64,000 nucleotides of DNA from Antrihabitans stalactiti (GTDB lineage Bacteria; Actinomycetota; Actinomycetes; Mycobacteriales; Mycobacteriaceae), in NCBI RefSeq assembly GCF_012932915.1, contig NZ_VCQU01000008.1, positions 248,001 to 312,000 on the forward strand, in the 5' to 3' direction. The notes under the pieces are model-generated. The model saw nothing but the letters and a program-made list of their open reading frames with translations. It was not told where the DNA came from and did no database searches. The position numbers were made by a program, and so were the translations under genes. This document shows positions 63,072 through 64,000 of the stretch, one piece after another (the stretch's first letter is position 1; each line of letters begins with the position of its first letter).

Positions 63072-63983
63072 CCAAGTCGTAACTGTCACCGCCGCCTGTG
63101 CGGCAGCGGTCAGGGTGAGCCGGTGAAGGCCGACCAAGCCGGTCTCATCGAGGTTCGGACCGAGGTATCCGCCCGCCAGCACAAACGCCACTGGGATGCC
63201 GCGCTGACGGAACCAGTCGAAAACCAGCGCCTCCCGGCGGGCGAGTATCTCGCCGGTGATGCCGTCGAGGCCGCCGATCGGGCAGTCCTGGAACGGGTCC
63301 ATTCCGGCGTTGTAGAGGCACAGGTCGAATTTCGCTGACTGCGTCGCGCTTTCGGTGCGTGACAGCGCTTGGCGACATGCGTTTAAGTACTCGCTCGCAT
63401 CGGTCACGATCGTCAGTTGCGCATTGTCAGTATCGGCGTAGGAGTCGAAGCTGTCGACCGACACATCGATCTGCCGGATCCGCGAATCGCGGGCGATCAG
63501 CGACGAGGTGCCGCCGCCGCAGTGTGCATCCAGATCCAGAACTAGCACAGACTTGGCTGTGCCCTCATCGATCACCGCTTTGGCTGCGATTGCCAATCCG
63601 TTGAAGGTGCAGAACCCGGTGCCGCGGTCGCGGTACGCGTGGTGCAGTCCGCTGGACAGTGACCCCGCGACCCCGTCGCACATAGCCGCACGCGCGGCGT
63701 CGACCACTCCGCCTGTGGATGCTGCCACCATCGGCCACAACCCCTGATCCCAGCCGAAGCCCTGCGACTCGGCCAGAAACCGAGGGCTGCCGGTGCGTAC
63801 TGCGCTGACATATATGTCGTCGTGGACCATTGCGATCTGATCGGCGGTCAGCGGCGTGGGAGCGATCAGTTCGACGCTGTCAATCGGCTCGGTGGCCAGC
63901 GAGTCGGCGATCCACCCCGACTTGCGGGTGGTGGCGAAGGCGTGGGCAGAACCCGCATAGTCGGGGCTGTAGAAGACTTTCAT
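63054..63983 (-). CDS. Histone-deacetylase-family (acetoin utilisation-like) protein
   Basis: This 309-residue protein belongs to the arginase/deacetylase fold. HHAYRDRGTGFCTFNGLAIAA holds the active-site histidine and substrate loop, DLDAHCGGGT the zinc aspartate and histidine, and LYNAGMDPF the second metal aspartate. All key residues are present. Bacterial members deacetylate polyamines, acetoin-related enzymes or proteins; the substrate here cannot be predicted. ATG 63983 is used; GTG 63992 three codons upstream is possible. It converges on the nucleotidase gene with an 18-base overlap, so antisense interference is possible. Confidence 0.86.
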   Translation of the reverse strand: MKVFYSPDYAGSAHAFATTRKSGWIADSLATEPIDSVELIAPTPLTADQIAMVHDDIYVSAVRTGSPRFLAESQGFGWDQGLWPMVAASTGGVVDAARAAMCDGVAGSLSSGLHHAYRDRGTGFCTFNGLAIAAKAVIDEGTAKSVLVLDLDAHCGGGTSSLIARDSRIRQIDVSVDSFDSYADTDNAQLTIVTDASEYLNACRQALSRTESATQSAKFDLCLYNAGMDPFQDCPIGGLDGITGEILARREALVFDWFRQRGIPVAFVLAGGYLGPNLDETGLVGLHRLTLTAAAQAAVTVTTWLGQRQ

Positions 63984-64000
63984 GTCGGTCACTTCATTCG

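Overview
The window looks like chromosome of a mycolic-acid actinomycete of the Rhodococcus/Nocardia/Gordonia group. Supporting signs are high but not extreme GC, frequent GTG and TTG starts, dense operons with ATGA stop/start overlaps, three DUF3558 lipoproteins, EspC-like and PPE-like type VII secretion substrates, and a very large acyl-CoA carboxylase with biotin carboxylase and BCCP on one chain. The genus is an inference. No rRNA, tRNA, integrase or CRISPR array was found.

Layout. (1) 1-4.2 kb: the 5' part of a fused acyl-CoA carboxylase with a palindromic operator candidate over its promoter, and two DUF3558 lipoproteins. (2) 4.1-11.3 kb: a five-gene, fully overlapping operon (SWIM protein, DUF5691, MoxR-type AAA+ ATPase, DUF5682, VWA protein). 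This is a conserved but poorly understood MoxR/VWA system. (3) 11.3-25.8 kb: mixed genome core and cell-envelope genes: PPE-like and small helical secretion-type proteins, another DUF3558 lipoprotein, a SWIM-SNF2 helicase, an SDR oxidoreductase, a VWA protein, a YbaB-like/EspC-like/TPR-region cluster with two related lipoproteins, a NarL-type two-component pair and a DUF4352 protein.

(4) 25.8-58.1 kb: a defence island. It starts with a PD-(D/E)XK-like gene divergent from a NERD-UvrD helicase. Next is a Druantia-like locus: a C5 cytosine methyltransferase facing an operon of two unknown proteins, a 1816-residue DUF1998 helicase and a Cas4/RecB-like nuclease. A short intergenic stretch with what looks like an IS21-family end separates this from a class 1 DISARM operon (drmD-drmMI-drmA-drmB-drmC), followed on the same strand by a UvrD-type helicase with a RelE-like N-terminus and a DUF262-HNH (GmrSD-like) nuclease. 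The DISARM methylase gene drmMI is cut by one in-frame TGA, at a place where a tryptophan is expected. (5) 58.6-64 kb: an EcsC protein, then an ADP-ribose-linked cluster: an NrtR-like NUDIX repressor divergent from a triple fusion of ADP-ribosylglycohydrolase, dual-specificity phosphatase and macrodomain. After it come a 5'-deoxyribonucleotidase-like HAD protein and a convergent histone-deacetylase-family protein.

How it fits together: the island stacks two DUF1998-helicase systems (Druantia-like and DISARM), two different DNA methyltransferases (C5, and a probably inactive N6-type) and at least three separate nuclease folds. The region to its right looks like an ADP-ribose sensing and clearing module. 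The points most worth checking are the drmMI nonsense codon, the gene content of the Druantia-like locus, the NrtR/ADP-ribose circuit and the C-terminal module shared by the TPR-region protein and the two lipoproteins behind it.
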